Origin: Photobacterium sp. DA100
GTDB lineage: Bacteria; Pseudomonadota; Gammaproteobacteria; Enterobacterales; Vibrionaceae
Assembly: GCF_029223585.1 (NCBI RefSeq)
Contig: NZ_CP119424.1
Coordinates: forward strand, 744,001 to 808,000
DNA length: 64,000 nucleotides
Direction: 5' to 3'
A program made the position numbers and the translations under genes. The notes below the pieces were generated by a model that had not been told where the DNA came from, did no database searches, and saw nothing but the letters and a program-made list of their open reading frames with translations. This document shows positions 41,967 to 51,459 of the stretch, piece by piece; within the stretch, counting starts at the first letter, position 1; each line of letters opens with the position of its first letter.

Positions 41967-42770
41967 TTATGCGGCTAGGGTATGTCGCTGGATAAATTCA
42001 ATTGAGTGGTGGTTGAACTCGTCCGGGCGCTCTACGTTGCAGACGTGGCCGCAGTCTTCAAATTCAGTGAGATAACTGTGCTTATGTTTGTTGACCATCT
42101 CTTTAACAGGCTTGATGAACATGTAGTCATTGCCACCCATTAAATAAAGTGTCGGAATTGGTAGCTCTTTTTCTTTGAAGTACTTCATTATTGGATTGAC
42201 GTCGGCAGCGAGTTTGAACCAGCGTTTAAACTCATTCTGGCAGAGCTTCTTGGCATCATTGACAAACATCAGCCGTGATTCTTTCTGTGTTTTTTGCGGC
42301 ATCACAATGTAAGCAAATAACTTGTACAACCACATGTAAGGTATGAAGTGTTTGCACATATTTCCCGCGGTGACCAATAACTGTGAACGCGTGTTTAGGC
42401 GTGTTACCGCGCCGCCGAGCACCATAGTTTTTACCCTTTCTGGTGCGAGCTCGGCCAAGTTACGAATAATAATTGTACCCAGAGAAATGCCGACGAAATG
42501 CGCCGATTGAATTTTGAGGTGATTTAAAACCTGCACGATGTCTGTGGTGACAGACTTGAACGTGTAAGGGTTTTTCATCATGTCCTGGAACATATTGTTG
42601 GATCGACCATGGCCTCTGAGATCGAGAAGGAGCAGGTTGAAGTGCTGCTTATAGGCCTTTATCTGCTTGAACCAGATAGAAGAGCTGCCGCCTGCACCAT
42701 GAACAAATACAACCCAATCTTTGCTGGTTGGGTGACGGTAAGTTTTATGAAACAACAAAGTATCTGACAT
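41967..42770 (-). CDS. alpha/beta hydrolase
   Basis: A 267-residue alpha/beta-hydrolase-fold protein. The oxyanion motif HGAGGSSSIW, the nucleophile in GISLGT, the acid in GGNDYMF and the His in CGHVCNVERPDEF form a complete catalytic set. Substrate is not evident. The start is uncertain: ATG 42770 (MSDTLLFHK) is used here, with 42782 and 42809 in frame upstream. The gene is monocistronic. Confidence 0.85.
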   Translation of the reverse strand: MSDTLLFHKTYRHPTSKDWVVFVHGAGGSSSIWFKQIKAYKQHFNLLLLDLRGHGRSNNMFQDMMKNPYTFKSVTTDIVQVLNHLKIQSAHFVGISLGTIIIRNLAELAPERVKTMVLGGAVTRLNTRSQLLVTAGNMCKHFIPYMWLYKLFAYIVMPQKTQKESRLMFVNDAKKLCQNEFKRWFKLAADVNPIMKYFKEKELPIPTLYLMGGNDYMFIKPVKEMVNKHKHSYLTEFEDCGHVCNVERPDEFNHHSIEFIQRHTLAA

Positions 42771-43028
42771 GTATCGACTCATCTTGATTTTCTGCGGGCA
42801 GTATAGCACGGTGCACCCTGAGACTTAGCTCCGATGTGTGACGCTTTGTAAAGTTGAGACTCAGGGAAAGGTTAACTTATGGAGAGTGAGGTTAATGATA
42901 AATATCTAACCTTTATTGTTGTGACTAATATCACGAATTTATGCTGTTTTTGATGGGCTATTATACGACAAATAGTCAAAAGTGGCATAACCCAAGGGCT
43001 ATGCCGGATTGTGCGGTGTTCTGTGGCC

Positions 43029-43403
43029 TTATAGCAGCTGAATACGATCCACTTCAATTTCTGGCGTATTGCCACCTTCGTATTCGCCATACAGGCGGAG
43101 TCTGGTTGTGGCATTAATGGCGGCAGGCATATTGATATCATCATCGATTTCAACTTGGATCTCTTTGGTTCCATCGCTGAAAATAAACGTGTCGGCGTTG
43201 ATTTGTTTGATCAGGTGCCCTTCGACAATTGTCTCTTTTTCCGTAAACATGCTGGTATCACTTAGCAGATCAGCTACGCTAACTGTTTCTACGGGGCCAG
43301 AATAGTTCAATGTCATTTCATTTTTGTTGTGTTCGCTAGCAAGTGCTGCGGTTGGCAGAATGATAGCGGCAGTGGCAATAGCAAAAACAGTATTCTTAAT
43401 CAT
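43029..43403 (-). CDS. YgiW/YdeI-type periplasmic OB-fold (BOF) protein
   Basis: A 124-residue periplasmic protein with a signal peptide (ending ALASE) and a bacterial OB-fold domain: LNYSGPVETVSVADLL, VEGHLIKQINADTFIFSDGTKEIQVEIDDD in parts, and RLRLYGEYEG. E. coli relatives YgiW and YdeI are stress-tolerance proteins; the ligand is not settled. ATG 43403 follows AAGGAG. It stands alone. Confidence 0.88.
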   Translation of the reverse strand: MIKNTVFAIATAAIILPTAALASEHNKNEMTLNYSGPVETVSVADLLSDTSMFTEKETIVEGHLIKQINADTFIFSDGTKEIQVEIDDDINMPAAINATTRLRLYGEYEGGNTPEIEVDRIQLL

Positions 43404-43501
43404 GATTCGGTCTCCTTGTGTTGATGGTTCTATTAAACACAAGTTGATCTGAATTAATGATGAGTTGCTTATTCAGAAATGGTTCATATTGGCTATTTGC
43501 T

Positions 43502-44338
43502 CTAATTTGCCAGTGGGTAGGTAAAGAACAAAAGGTGTACCAAGTTAAAGGCAAAATGGATCAAGACAGCGTACAGCAGTCTTCCGGTCCAATGGTAGGT
43601 AAAGCCATAGAGCAGACCGGCAAGTGTCGCGATGGCAATGAACCAAACACCGCCAGAAAAGTGAGCAAAACCGAACAGTAAGCTCGCAATACTGATCCCG
43701 ACGCTAGGGCTAAAGCGTCGGGCCAAGCTGTGCTGAATATAACCACGAAACAAGGCCTCTTCGGCGACGCAAGTAAATATCAAGTTATTGAGAATAAACA
43801 GCCAAATCCAATCAGGTACCGATTTTTCAGGATGAACGATCCCGGTACCCCATGCAATCAGAGGCAAGGCTAAAAACAGTACCGCAAGGCTCACTATTTG
43901 TGGGCGGGTTATTGACCTATCATGCTTGAGCATCGTCGGGGAAAGCAAAAGCAACCCGAATACGATCAATGGCTTGTCCAAATTTAAATACATGGTAAAT
44001 GGAATGCTGCCGGAACCTGTGACCGCTTTTTCGACGACCAGCAGGTTATCGAAGCCTGGTATGAGATGCAGAGCGAGAAAGAGCGCCCATGTGATAACGA
44101 ATATGTGGCACAGAATATTGTATCCGCTTTTCTGGCGATGGCTTAGTTTGGCGACAGCGAGGCCAAGTACAACGATAGTGAGCGCGAGCGGAGAGATACG
44201 GGAAAAATATAGTGCTGTTAAGGCTGTAATGCTCAGCATCGCAGGCCAAACCTGTGGCCTAACGAAAAGACTAAGTACAGTGCCAGCAAGTGCCAGCCAA
44301 ACAAGACCGTCGGGCCATAGGTTATTGAGATGAAACAT
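43502..44338 (-). CDS. CPBP-family intramembrane metalloprotease
   Basis: A 278-residue membrane protein with about eight helices and the CPBP (Abi, type II CAAX prenyl endopeptidase-like) motifs in order: EEALFRGY, FGFAHF, and HFAFNLVH. Such proteins cleave or bind small peptides in the membrane; some give immunity to bacteriocins. No bacteriocin gene was seen beside it. It is divergent from cobU, with 170 bases between them. Confidence 0.9.
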   Translation of the reverse strand: MFHLNNLWPDGLVWLALAGTVLSLFVRPQVWPAMLSITALTALYFSRISPLALTIVVLGLAVAKLSHRQKSGYNILCHIFVITWALFLALHLIPGFDNLLVVEKAVTGSGSIPFTMYLNLDKPLIVFGLLLLSPTMLKHDRSITRPQIVSLAVLFLALPLIAWGTGIVHPEKSVPDWIWLFILNNLIFTCVAEEALFRGYIQHSLARRFSPSVGISIASLLFGFAHFSGGVWFIAIATLAGLLYGFTYHWTGRLLYAVLIHFAFNLVHLLFFTYPLAN

Positions 44339-44508
44339 AGTATTGTAAGCTGAAATGAGCGTTATAATAAAATGTTATGGTAACTAAAAAAATCAGATTT
44401 TTCATTGCGATAATGACATATTACATCTGGATTTGGGTGAGCATGGACAAGCATTAGGTGGGGGAGTGTCATTGCTCTCTTGCTTGAGAATGAATACAAG
44501 GTTGATGA

Positions 44509-45030
44509 ATGACAATTGAGTTGGTATTGGGTGGGGCTCGTTCGGGGAAAAGCCGATATGCTGAGTCTACAGCCCAAGCGAGTGGCAAGCCGGTTATCTA
44601 TGTCGCAACGGCGACCGCAGGAGATGCGGAAATGGCTGAGCGTATTGAGCGTCACAGGCAAGACCGTCCCCACCAATGGAGAGTGGTTGAAGAGCCGGTG
44701 GCTTTGCCAAAGACCATCGCTGAGCACTCTGTTCCGGGGAGCTGCTTGCTCGTTGACTGCTTGACGTTGTGGCTGACTAACTGCCTGTTCAATCAAGATT
44801 ACGACGTTGTTTGGCAGCAAAAAAAGGACGAACTTCTTGCCGCTCTAAGTCGTGCTAAAGGAGATATTATCCTTGTCAGCAATGAAGTCGGGCAGGGCAT
44901 AGTGCCAATGGGAGAGATGTCCCGGCGCTTCGTTGATGAAAGCGGATGGTTACATCAGGCAATAGCCAAACAGGCGGACAGGGTCACATTTGTGACAGCT
45001 GGCATCCCGCAGCATTTAAAGGGGGCGTAA
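44509..45030 (+). CDS. cobU: adenosylcobinamide kinase / guanylyltransferase
   Basis: A 173-residue CobU/CobP enzyme that phosphorylates adenosylcobinamide and attaches GMP. The P-loop GGARSGKSRYAE opens the protein; ERHRQDRP carries the catalytic His, and VDCLTLWLTNCLF and VSNEVGQGIVPMGEMSRRFVDE follow. It precedes cobC with no gap and then cobQ, forming a B12-assembly operon. There is no B12 riboswitch upstream that I can see. Confidence 0.94.
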   Translation: MTIELVLGGARSGKSRYAESTAQASGKPVIYVATATAGDAEMAERIERHRQDRPHQWRVVEEPVALPKTIAEHSVPGSCLLVDCLTLWLTNCLFNQDYDVVWQQKKDELLAALSRAKGDIILVSNEVGQGIVPMGEMSRRFVDESGWLHQAIAKQADRVTFVTAGIPQHLKGA

Positions 45031-45654
45031 ATGGCTCGATGTATGAAAACAAGGGTTGATATCTTGCGCCATGGCTTACCGGAGGGGCACGGCTGCTTGC
45101 GTGGACACACTGATTTCCCAATTACTCCGGCGGGCCTGGAGCAAATGCGAAGTGCTGTAAAAGGGCTGGATGATATTGAGCAAGTGATCACTTCCCCTCT
45201 GCAGCGATGCTGTGACTTTGCCAATTTGTTCGCACAGCAGTTTACTTTACCTTGCCAGCAATTCAGCCACTGGAAAGAGATGGACTTCGGTGAATGGGAT
45301 GGTCAAAGTCAGGATAGCCTCTGGCAGCAGCACGGTACCATCTTGGAGAAATACTGGCAAAACCCCTGGTTATCGACCCCGCATGGTGGGGAAGACTTGA
45401 AAGCATTCGATATACGCATTCAACATGCATGGGAACATTTGCTTGCTAACTTTTCTGGGCAAAATATCTTGCTAGTTACCCATGCTGGGGTGATGAAACA
45501 GCTGATGCGGATTTTATTGGAGATGCCTAGAAGCACGAGTTATCTTCATCGTATCGATTTACCCTACGCCGCCCGTTACCGTGTTACGGTAATGACAGAT
45601 GAAAATGGCATCCACTGGCCGCAAATCCAGTGGCCAGTCACACAGCAGTATTAA
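45031..45654 (+). CDS. cobC: alpha-ribazole-5'-phosphate phosphatase (CobC type)
   Basis: A 207-residue histidine phosphatase with the catalytic LRHGLPEG near the N-terminus, the [11 protein letters not shown] loop and second His in THAGVMKQL. The CobC role, removing phosphate from alpha-ribazole phosphate in B12 assembly, comes from its place between cobU and cobQ. The start ATG follows the cobU stop directly (TAAATG). Confidence 0.88.
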   Translation: MARCMKTRVDILRHGLPEGHGCLRGHTDFPITPAGLEQMRSAVKGLDDIEQVITSPLQRCCDFANLFAQQFTLPCQQFSHWKEMDFGEWDGQSQDSLWQQHGTILEKYWQNPWLSTPHGGEDLKAFDIRIQHAWEHLLANFSGQNILLVTHAGVMKQLMRILLEMPRSTSYLHRIDLPYAARYRVTVMTDENGIHWPQIQWPVTQQY

Positions 45655-45664
45655 GCGAGAAGAA

Positions 45665-47152
45665 ATGCAATCAACAACCAAGGCCCTGATGGTACAAGGC
45701 ACAACTTCTGATGCAGGAAAAAGTGTTTTGGCTGCAGGCTTGTGCCGGGTATTGGCGCGAAAAAATATCAAAGTTGCCCCTTTCAAATCACAAAACATGG
45801 CCCTCAATAGTGCGGTAACTAAAGATGGCGGCGAGATAGGGCGAGCACAGGCCGTCCAGGCTCAGGCGAGTATGATCGAGCCTACGGTACATATGAATCC
45901 GGTTTTGCTTAAACCAAATACCGATATCGGTGCTCAGGTTATCGTACAGGGTAAGGCTCTGGCTGATATGGATGCGGTGGGATACCACAACTACAAAAAA
46001 GTTGTCTTGGGCCCCATTATGGAGTCTTTCAGTATCCTACAGCAGGAATACCAGACGGTTATTATCGAAGGAGCTGGCAGCCCTGCCGAGATTAATTTAC
46101 GCGAAAATGATGTTGCCAATATGGGGTTTGCCGAAGAGGCTGATGTTCCGGTGATCATCGTTGCCGATATTGACCGTGGTGGTGTATTTGCTCACTTGTA
46201 CGGTACATTGGCCTTGTTATCGGACAGCGAACAAGCACGGGTGAAAGGCTTTGTGATTAACCGTTTCCGCGGCGATATCAAACTGCTTGAATCTGGCTTG
46301 GATTGGCTTGAGCAGAAAACCGGCAAGCCGGTATTGGGCGTACTGCCCTATTTGCATGGTTTGATGCTGGAGGCTGAAGATGCTATCGATGTTCAGCAGG
46401 TAGATGCCGACGGCGATCAGTTGAAAGTTTCGGTGCCGGTATTAACACGAGTGAGCAACCATACTGATTTTGACCCTTTGCGCATGCATCCACAGGTAAA
46501 TCTGCAATTTATCGGTAAAGGGCAGCAAATTCCGCCATCTGATCTTATCATTATTCCAGGGACTAAAAGTGTTCGCAGTGATTTGGACTACCTTAAGGAA
46601 CAAGGGTGGGACCAACAAATCGCCCGCCACCTTCGCTTAGGCGGTAAGGTGATGGGGATATGTGGTGGCTATCAGATGCTTGGTGAATCTATTGCAGATC
46701 TTGATGGCATTGAAGGTGAGCCCGGAACCAGCCGAGGCTTGGGGTATCTACCGATCGCAACAGTCTTAGCACCTAACAAGCAGCTAAAGCAAGTTAGAGG
46801 CAGCCTGACGATGCCAGGGCAGGACAGTGTTCCTGTCAGGGGGTACGAGATCCATGCCGGTGTGACTAATGGCATAGATCATGAGGCGCCGATTCATCTA
46901 GCCGATGGCTTTGATGGCAAATTGGGTATCGATAATCAAGTGTTTGGCACTTACTTGCACGGGATCTTTGAGCATAAAGCAGCCTGTGATGCCATTTTAA
47001 AATGGGCGGGCCTAGCTGCAACGTGCACACCGGATTTTGATTTGATCCGCGAGCAAGGTATAGACCGAGTTGCTGACATGCTTGAAGCGCATATGGATTT
47101 TGACAAGCTATGGCCGGAGTGGTCAGAACAATTGGGTAGGAAGGGGAGCTAG
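45665..47152 (+). CDS. cobQ: cobyric acid synthase (glutamine-dependent)
   Basis: A 495-residue CobQ amidotransferase that amidates adenosylcobyrinic acid diamide at four side chains using glutamine and ATP. N-terminal ATP domain [20 protein letters not shown], then [14 protein letters not shown] and [14 protein letters not shown]. The class I glutaminase domain holds the Cys in [10 protein letters not shown] and the His in [12 protein letters not shown] 45665 follows a GAGAAG stretch; the longer frame upstream overlaps cobC. The protein feeds the cobinamide branch that CobU then uses. Confidence 0.95.
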   Translation: MQSTTKALMVQGTTSDAGKSVLAAGLCRVLARKNIKVAPFKSQNMALNSAVTKDGGEIGRAQAVQAQASMIEPTVHMNPVLLKPNTDIGAQVIVQGKALADMDAVGYHNYKKVVLGPIMESFSILQQEYQTVIIEGAGSPAEINLRENDVANMGFAEEADVPVIIVADIDRGGVFAHLYGTLALLSDSEQARVKGFVINRFRGDIKLLESGLDWLEQKTGKPVLGVLPYLHGLMLEAEDAIDVQQVDADGDQLKVSVPVLTRVSNHTDFDPLRMHPQVNLQFIGKGQQIPPSDLIIIPGTKSVRSDLDYLKEQGWDQQIARHLRLGGKVMGICGGYQMLGESIADLDGIEGEPGTSRGLGYLPIATVLAPNKQLKQVRGSLTMPGQDSVPVRGYEIHAGVTNGIDHEAPIHLADGFDGKLGIDNQVFGTYLHGIFEHKAACDAILKWAGLAATCTPDFDLIREQGIDRVADMLEAHMDFDKLWPEWSEQLGRKGS

Positions 47153-47173
47153 TGTTCCCTTTCGTTAACCAAT

Positions 47174-47202
47174 GGGCCTAGTGCTAAAGTACCGCTAGGC
47201 CC
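47174..47202 (+). terminator. inverted repeat after cobQ, possible terminator
   Basis: GGGCCTAG and CTAGGCCC are perfect eight-base arms around a thirteen-base loop, 22 bases after the cobQ stop. The T-tract is very short (TTAG), so it may not terminate well before the GNAT gene. Confidence 0.4.
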
Positions 47203-47219
47203 TTAGAAGAGGGATGAAT

Positions 47220-47753
47220 ATGATTTTAGATGTGTCACCGAGTATTAAAACTCAACGTCTTTACACCAGGCCATGGGATGAAGACGATCTTGCTGGTTTA
47301 TACCGGATAATGTCCAATCAATCAGTTCATACCTTTACGGAAGAAGAGCCTTGGTCTGAAGAAAAGGCACGGCATGAGTTGAAGAAATACCATGTTGAGT
47401 CCTCAATGCTAGATGGGCGCCGTGGCTATTTTAACTGCCCGCTGATCCTATCTGGTTGCGATACCTTGATTGGCCGAGTGGGGTTGCATCCCTATGGCGA
47501 CAACGATTCAACCGCTGAGATTGAATGGGTGATCTGCGAAGATCATTGGCATCAAGGGTACGCTACAGAGATTGGCCGGGCGATCCTCGAATATGGTTTT
47601 CGAGAGGCTGGCTTTCATAGCATTATTGGCTTTACCTGTATTCGCAACATGTCGGCGCGCCAGGTAATGAAAAAAATAGGGATGGAACATATAGGAGACA
47701 GGGAGCTTCATAACAGGAAGCTAAGTGTGTTTCAAATCAAGAGGGAGCCATAA
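47220..47753 (+). CDS. GNAT family N-acetyltransferase (RimJ/RimL type)
   Basis: A 177-residue acetyltransferase of the RimJ/RimL-like Acetyltransf_3 group: TQRLYTRPWDEDDLAGLYRIM at the N-terminus, IEWVICEDHWHQGYATEIGRAIL for acetyl-CoA binding, and the SARQVMKKIGMEHIG end of the fold. The acceptor may be a protein N-terminus or a small amine. ATG 47220 lies six bases after AGAGGG; the ATG at 47214 is too close to it. Small hairpin GGGAGCC/GGCTCCC follows at 47743-47763. Confidence 0.88.
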   Translation: MILDVSPSIKTQRLYTRPWDEDDLAGLYRIMSNQSVHTFTEEEPWSEEKARHELKKYHVESSMLDGRRGYFNCPLILSGCDTLIGRVGLHPYGDNDSTAEIEWVICEDHWHQGYATEIGRAILEYGFREAGFHSIIGFTCIRNMSARQVMKKIGMEHIGDRELHNRKLSVFQIKREP

Positions 47754-47808
47754 ACCGGCTCCCTTCATGTTCACCTGTCCCCCAATCTTTAGAAGTATCG
47801 CGATGAAG

Positions 47809-48726
47809 CTATCTTGTTTGATGATGTTTTTGGGTATGTTTTTCAAGTTTGCCAAATAGCACAGACAGGCTGAAACATAGGACAAGGTAGCCCGCCCCCA
47901 CCAATAACCAAATTTCGAAAATCAATCCTGACGAGTTAGCTATCTCACTACCGACAAAGGTTAATTCCTGAACAGAAATCAGCGAGATAATGGATGAATC
48001 TTTGACCAAGGAAATGAACTGGCCAGCGAGAGGGGGGACGATCCCGCTCAAGGCCTGAGGGAAGATGACAAACCTGAACCGATCTAACCGTGTTAAGCCC
48101 AAGGAGTCAGCGGCCTCCCATTGCCCTTTGGCAATGGCGTCTATGCCTGAGCGGACGATTTCGGCAATATAGGCGGCGGCAATCAGCCCAACACACAGCA
48201 CCCCAGAGAATAGGTTCTCCCAAAGCTTGGCTGGTCCGAATAAGAAAGACTGCCAGTAGCCGATATCGCTTGGGGTGTCTCTTAATATACTTTCCAGTCC
48301 CAAAACCGGAATTAGTTGGCTGGAAATGAAAAAATAAAAGATAAATACGAAGACTAGAGGCGGGATATTCCTGACCAGTTGGATATAGGCCTGGGCTGGG
48401 AACCTAAAGACAAACCAACTGGACCGGCGCGCGAGGCCAAGCAGCAAGCCAAGACTGCCAGCAAACAGCATCCCCCACAAACTGAGGCGCAAAGTGGCAA
48501 TGAGCCCCTGAAAAAAATAGGGCAGTTCGCCATTTCTGCCTGGCGTCATGATAAGGGTAAACGCCTTGTGCCAATTCCACTGGTAGTGCACCCCGGCAGA
48601 CGAGCGGTACCAAAGCCAGCCGATAGCCGCAGCGATCAGCAGCATTAACAGCCCATCGAGCTTGCCCAGTTTACATGCTACCGGGCTTTTTTTGCCCGGC
48701 ATGGCTTGTATGTGTGAATGTTGCAA
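47809..48726 (-). CDS. polar amino acid ABC transporter, permease 2
   Basis: A 305-residue permease of the HisM/GltK type with five or six helices; the conserved EAA loop is EAADSLGLTRLDRFRFVIFPQALSGIVPPLAGQ, split by a Gly, and ISLVKDSSIISLISV follows. It is the last of four genes. The start is a TTG at 48726 with AAGGA upstream; an ATG at residue 9 lacks a ribosome site. The extra N-terminal loop with VHYQWNWHKAF is shared with the first permease (MNYRWQWYRIPQYL), so the two probably arose by duplication. Confidence 0.9.
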   Translation of the reverse strand: MQHSHIQAMPGKKSPVACKLGKLDGLLMLLIAAAIGWLWYRSSAGVHYQWNWHKAFTLIMTPGRNGELPYFFQGLIATLRLSLWGMLFAGSLGLLLGLARRSSWFVFRFPAQAYIQLVRNIPPLVFVFIFYFFISSQLIPVLGLESILRDTPSDIGYWQSFLFGPAKLWENLFSGVLCVGLIAAAYIAEIVRSGIDAIAKGQWEAADSLGLTRLDRFRFVIFPQALSGIVPPLAGQFISLVKDSSIISLISVQELTFVGSEIANSSGLIFEIWLLVGAGYLVLCFSLSVLFGKLEKHTQKHHQTR

Positions 48727-48729
48727 TGG

Positions 48730-49539
48730 CTATTGTCCTTTTGCGATCTGGTTTTCCCAGTCAAGAGTGGTGAACCAGTAGTCATGGCGCTCTTTCAGCC
48801 AACCATCCTCGGTGCGGAGCAAAATCCAGTTGTTGAAGAAATTAAGCAAATCAAATTCGCCATGGCGGATTGCAAAAGCCTCCGAACCACGGCTCAGGCG
48901 CTCATCAAATGGAATATACAGCTTGTCCCTGTACTGGATGGCCATGTGTTCAGGCTTGGGGGACGATGCCAAGGCCGCGTGCGCATTGCCGTTGAGGACT
49001 TCCTGGAAGGCTTGGGCTTCGTCATCGAATTGGCGCAATTTTGCTTTGGGGAAATACTTCTTCGCGGTTTGCACGGTATAGGCACCACGGCGTACGGCAA
49101 GGGTAACGCTGCGTTTGTTGTAGTCCTCGAAACTGGATTTATCCGCCGCAAGCTCCGTGTGTGCGGCCAGTTGAACACCGGAGTGGGCGTATGGGCTGGT
49201 AAATAAGACACTCATATTACGCTCGGGGGTAATCGACATACCGCCGATAATCACATCGAACTTACCAGCAAGCAGAGCCGGAATGATGCCGTCCCAAGCG
49301 GTCGGGATAAATTCGATTTTCAGCCCTGCGTCTTTAGCCAGCTGCCGTGCCACATCGACCTCGAAGCCAACCAGCTCCCCTTGTTTGTCTCTCATTGCCC
49401 ACGGGACAAATGTCGAGAGCCCTACACGTAATGTACCGCGTTCCTTGATTTCGACCAGTGTGCTTTTTTCAGCCGCAGTTGATACGGTGGCTATTGTTAA
49501 GGCTATAACAGCAACCAATGCTGAGAGTAATCGTTTCAT
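48730..49539 (-). CDS. polar amino acid ABC transporter, binding protein
   Basis: A 269-residue periplasmic binding protein (family 3) with a signal peptide (ending VSTAAE). Signature LRVGLSTFVPWAMRDKQGELVGFEVDVARQLA in parts and IGGMSITPERN are typical. The conserved segment EFIPTAWDGIIPALLAGKFDVI forms the ligand pocket. The substrate is a polar amino acid, perhaps glutamate or aspartate, not decided by sequence. The ATG at 49539 follows GGAG. Confidence 0.9.
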   Translation of the reverse strand: MKRLLSALVAVIALTIATVSTAAEKSTLVEIKERGTLRVGLSTFVPWAMRDKQGELVGFEVDVARQLAKDAGLKIEFIPTAWDGIIPALLAGKFDVIIGGMSITPERNMSVLFTSPYAHSGVQLAAHTELAADKSSFEDYNKRSVTLAVRRGAYTVQTAKKYFPKAKLRQFDDEAQAFQEVLNGNAHAALASSPKPEHMAIQYRDKLYIPFDERLSRGSEAFAIRHGEFDLLNFFNNWILLRTEDGWLKERHDYWFTTLDWENQIAKGQ

Positions 49540-49579
49540 GCTTCCTTTCTCCTTGTGCGGGTTAAACACATACTTTGAG

Positions 49580-50410
49580 TTAATGAGAGGGGGTATCGAG
49601 CCGATATGCTAACCAAGCAGCCAGGCCAGAGAGCGTGAGGGTGACGACAAGATAAATGCCGGCAACGGTAAACCAGACTTCAAATGGCATCGCGGTATCA
49701 GCGACGATATTTCGCCCTTCTGTTGTTAAATCGAAAATAGCCATAACACTGACAATCGAAGAGTTTTTGACAAGAGAAACAGCTTCATTGGTCAGCGGGG
49801 GTAAAATACGCTTGATGACTTGGGGCAAGATGACAAAGCGGTAGCTATCTAGAGCAGAGAGTCCGAGGCTATTGCTGGCTTCGAACTGCCCCCGATCAAC
49901 ACTGGTTAATCCTGCGCGGAAAATCTCTGCCGTATAAGCCCCCTGGAAAAGCGATAGTGCAAGTACTGCGGTTGTGAATCGCTCGAGGCCGAGTACGGGG
50001 CCGAAAACGAAATACAACAGGTATATTTGAACCAGTAAAGGCGTATTGCGGATCAGCTCGACGTATCCCCAGGATAAGCCACGGCCAATGACGGAACCAG
50101 ACACACGGAGCAGTGCGGTCACCAGCCCGATGGCGAGGGTCAACAACAAACTGACAGCTGAAATCTGCAGGGTCACCCTCAGCCCTTCAAGCAATTCGGC
50201 GGGAAACCACTCTCCATCTTCGAAGAACCATAGGTATTGAGGGATCCGGTACCACTGCCAGCGATAGTTCATTGCCTCGGCACCGGTATCGAGCAACCAA
50301 AGCAAGAAAACAGCGACTAAAGAGACTTGCAGTAAACCGGTGAAAAAAGGCTTGGAAATACGTCCGATGGTCTTTAGCCCGGGGGATGGGCCAGCGACAT
50401 TATGAACCAT
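49580..50410 (-). CDS. polar amino acid ABC transporter, permease 1
   Basis: A 276-residue permease of the HisM/GltJ type. EAA loop FEASNSLGLSALDSYRFVILPQVIKRILPPL and NEAVSLVKNSSIVSVMAI are clear. The ATG at 50410 follows AAGGGATAAACT. It is 10 bases downstream of the ATPase gene and 40 bases upstream of the binding protein gene. With permease 2 it makes the hetero-dimeric channel. Confidence 0.9.
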   Translation of the reverse strand: MVHNVAGPSPGLKTIGRISKPFFTGLLQVSLVAVFLLWLLDTGAEAMNYRWQWYRIPQYLWFFEDGEWFPAELLEGLRVTLQISAVSLLLTLAIGLVTALLRVSGSVIGRGLSWGYVELIRNTPLLVQIYLLYFVFGPVLGLERFTTAVLALSLFQGAYTAEIFRAGLTSVDRGQFEASNSLGLSALDSYRFVILPQVIKRILPPLTNEAVSLVKNSSIVSVMAIFDLTTEGRNIVADTAMPFEVWFTVAGIYLVVTLTLSGLAAWLAYRLDTPSH

Positions 50411-50420
50411 AGTTTATCCC

Positions 50421-51158
50421 TTAATAGCTGAGGATCTGCTCCAAGAACATTTGTGTTCTTGGGTGCTGTGGCGCATCAAACAATTGTGCTGGAGGAGCGA
50501 CTTCAACGATTTCGCCTTCATCCATAAAGACCACGCGATCGGCCACTTTTCGGGCAAACCCCATTTCATGAGTGACACAAATCATGGTCATCCCTTCTCT
50601 GGCCAGTTCTGTCATTACATCCAGTACTTCGCGGATCATCTCTGGGTCAAGCGCAGATGTTGGTTCGTCAAACAGCAGGATATCAGGTTTCATGCATAGT
50701 GAGCGGGCGATCGCAACCCGCTGCTGCTGGCCGCCAGATAACTGCGAAGGGTATTTGTCTGCCTGGTGGGCGATATGAACACGCTCCAGATATTCCATCG
50801 CCAATTGTTCGGCATCGGACTTGGTTAGTTTTCGTGTCCGCCGGGGGGCAAGCGTAAGGTTATCCAGTACGGTCATGTGGGGAAATAAATTGAAATGTTG
50901 GAAAACCATGCCAACTTGGCCTCGAATGCGTTTTAGATGCTGTGCATCAAGGGGGCGGCCGGCAACGCTAAGTTGTCCTGCATCGAATTGTTCGAGTCCG
51001 TTGATGCATCTGATCAGGGTGGATTTCCCCGAACCTGACGGACCGCATATCACAAGCTTTTCGCCGCGAGAAATGTTTAGATTTATATTCTTAAGTGCCT
51101 GGAAATCCCCGTACCACTTATTGATGTTCTGAAACGAAATTACAGTTTCCTCGGTCAT
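50421..51158 (-). CDS. polar amino acid ABC transporter, ATPase (GlnQ type)
   Basis: A 245-residue ABC ATPase of the GlnQ/HisP group: Walker A GPSGSGKSTLIRCINGLE, Q-loop QVGMVFQHFNLFPHMTVLDN, signature LSGGQQQRVAIAR, Walker B DILLFDEPTSALDPEM and His in CVTHEMGFAR. It heads the four-gene operon (ATPase, permease, binding protein, permease). The start at 51158 has GGAGAGG upstream. Confidence 0.93.
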   Translation of the reverse strand: MTEETVISFQNINKWYGDFQALKNINLNISRGEKLVICGPSGSGKSTLIRCINGLEQFDAGQLSVAGRPLDAQHLKRIRGQVGMVFQHFNLFPHMTVLDNLTLAPRRTRKLTKSDAEQLAMEYLERVHIAHQADKYPSQLSGGQQQRVAIARSLCMKPDILLFDEPTSALDPEMIREVLDVMTELAREGMTMICVTHEMGFARKVADRVVFMDEGEIVEVAPPAQLFDAPQHPRTQMFLEQILSY

Positions 51159-51459
51159 CCAGACCTCTCCCCAGACAAGCTTTGTATAGCACTATGTTAT
51201 TGCTTTGTAATATATAATTCAAAGACATGAGTCGAATATAGACCGATAACTGTGAAATAAATGTGGTTTCATGCTGATTACGCATCTGGTTGATTATTAT
51301 GTCGCCGATTTGAAAAAAAATCACCAAAATTGCTAATTAGCGTTTGCACTGCTCATAAAAGACGGATAAGTTAAAGTCAATTGGATTTGAAATATACTGT
51401 CAACTAAGTCTGTAATTATTTATTTACAGCTGGCAGGTGCGCAAACTTAGGAAGTAACA
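51159..51459. other. divergent promoter region between ABC operon and aroG
   Basis: A 301-base gap. On the aroG side it holds a probable -10 TATACT (51393-51398) and a TyrR box (51411-51428). The left half is AT-rich and must carry the promoter of the ABC operon; nothing specific was recognised there. Confidence 0.55.
51411..51428 (+). promoter_or_regulatory. TyrR box upstream of aroG
   Basis: TGTAATTATTTATTTACA matches the TyrR consensus TGTAAA-N6-TTTACA at all but one position. It lies 32 bases before the aroG start and just downstream of a likely -10 (TATACT, 51393-51398), a place where TyrR would block transcription. Confidence 0.8.

Noticed and set aside
43502..44338. CPBP protease considered as part of a bacteriocin or abortive-infection system
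   Set aside because: No small double-glycine peptide, export gene or other defence gene lies nearby.
44339..44508. Search for a cobalamin riboswitch before cobU
   Set aside because: No B12-box-like core or conserved flanking elements could be found in the 170 bases.
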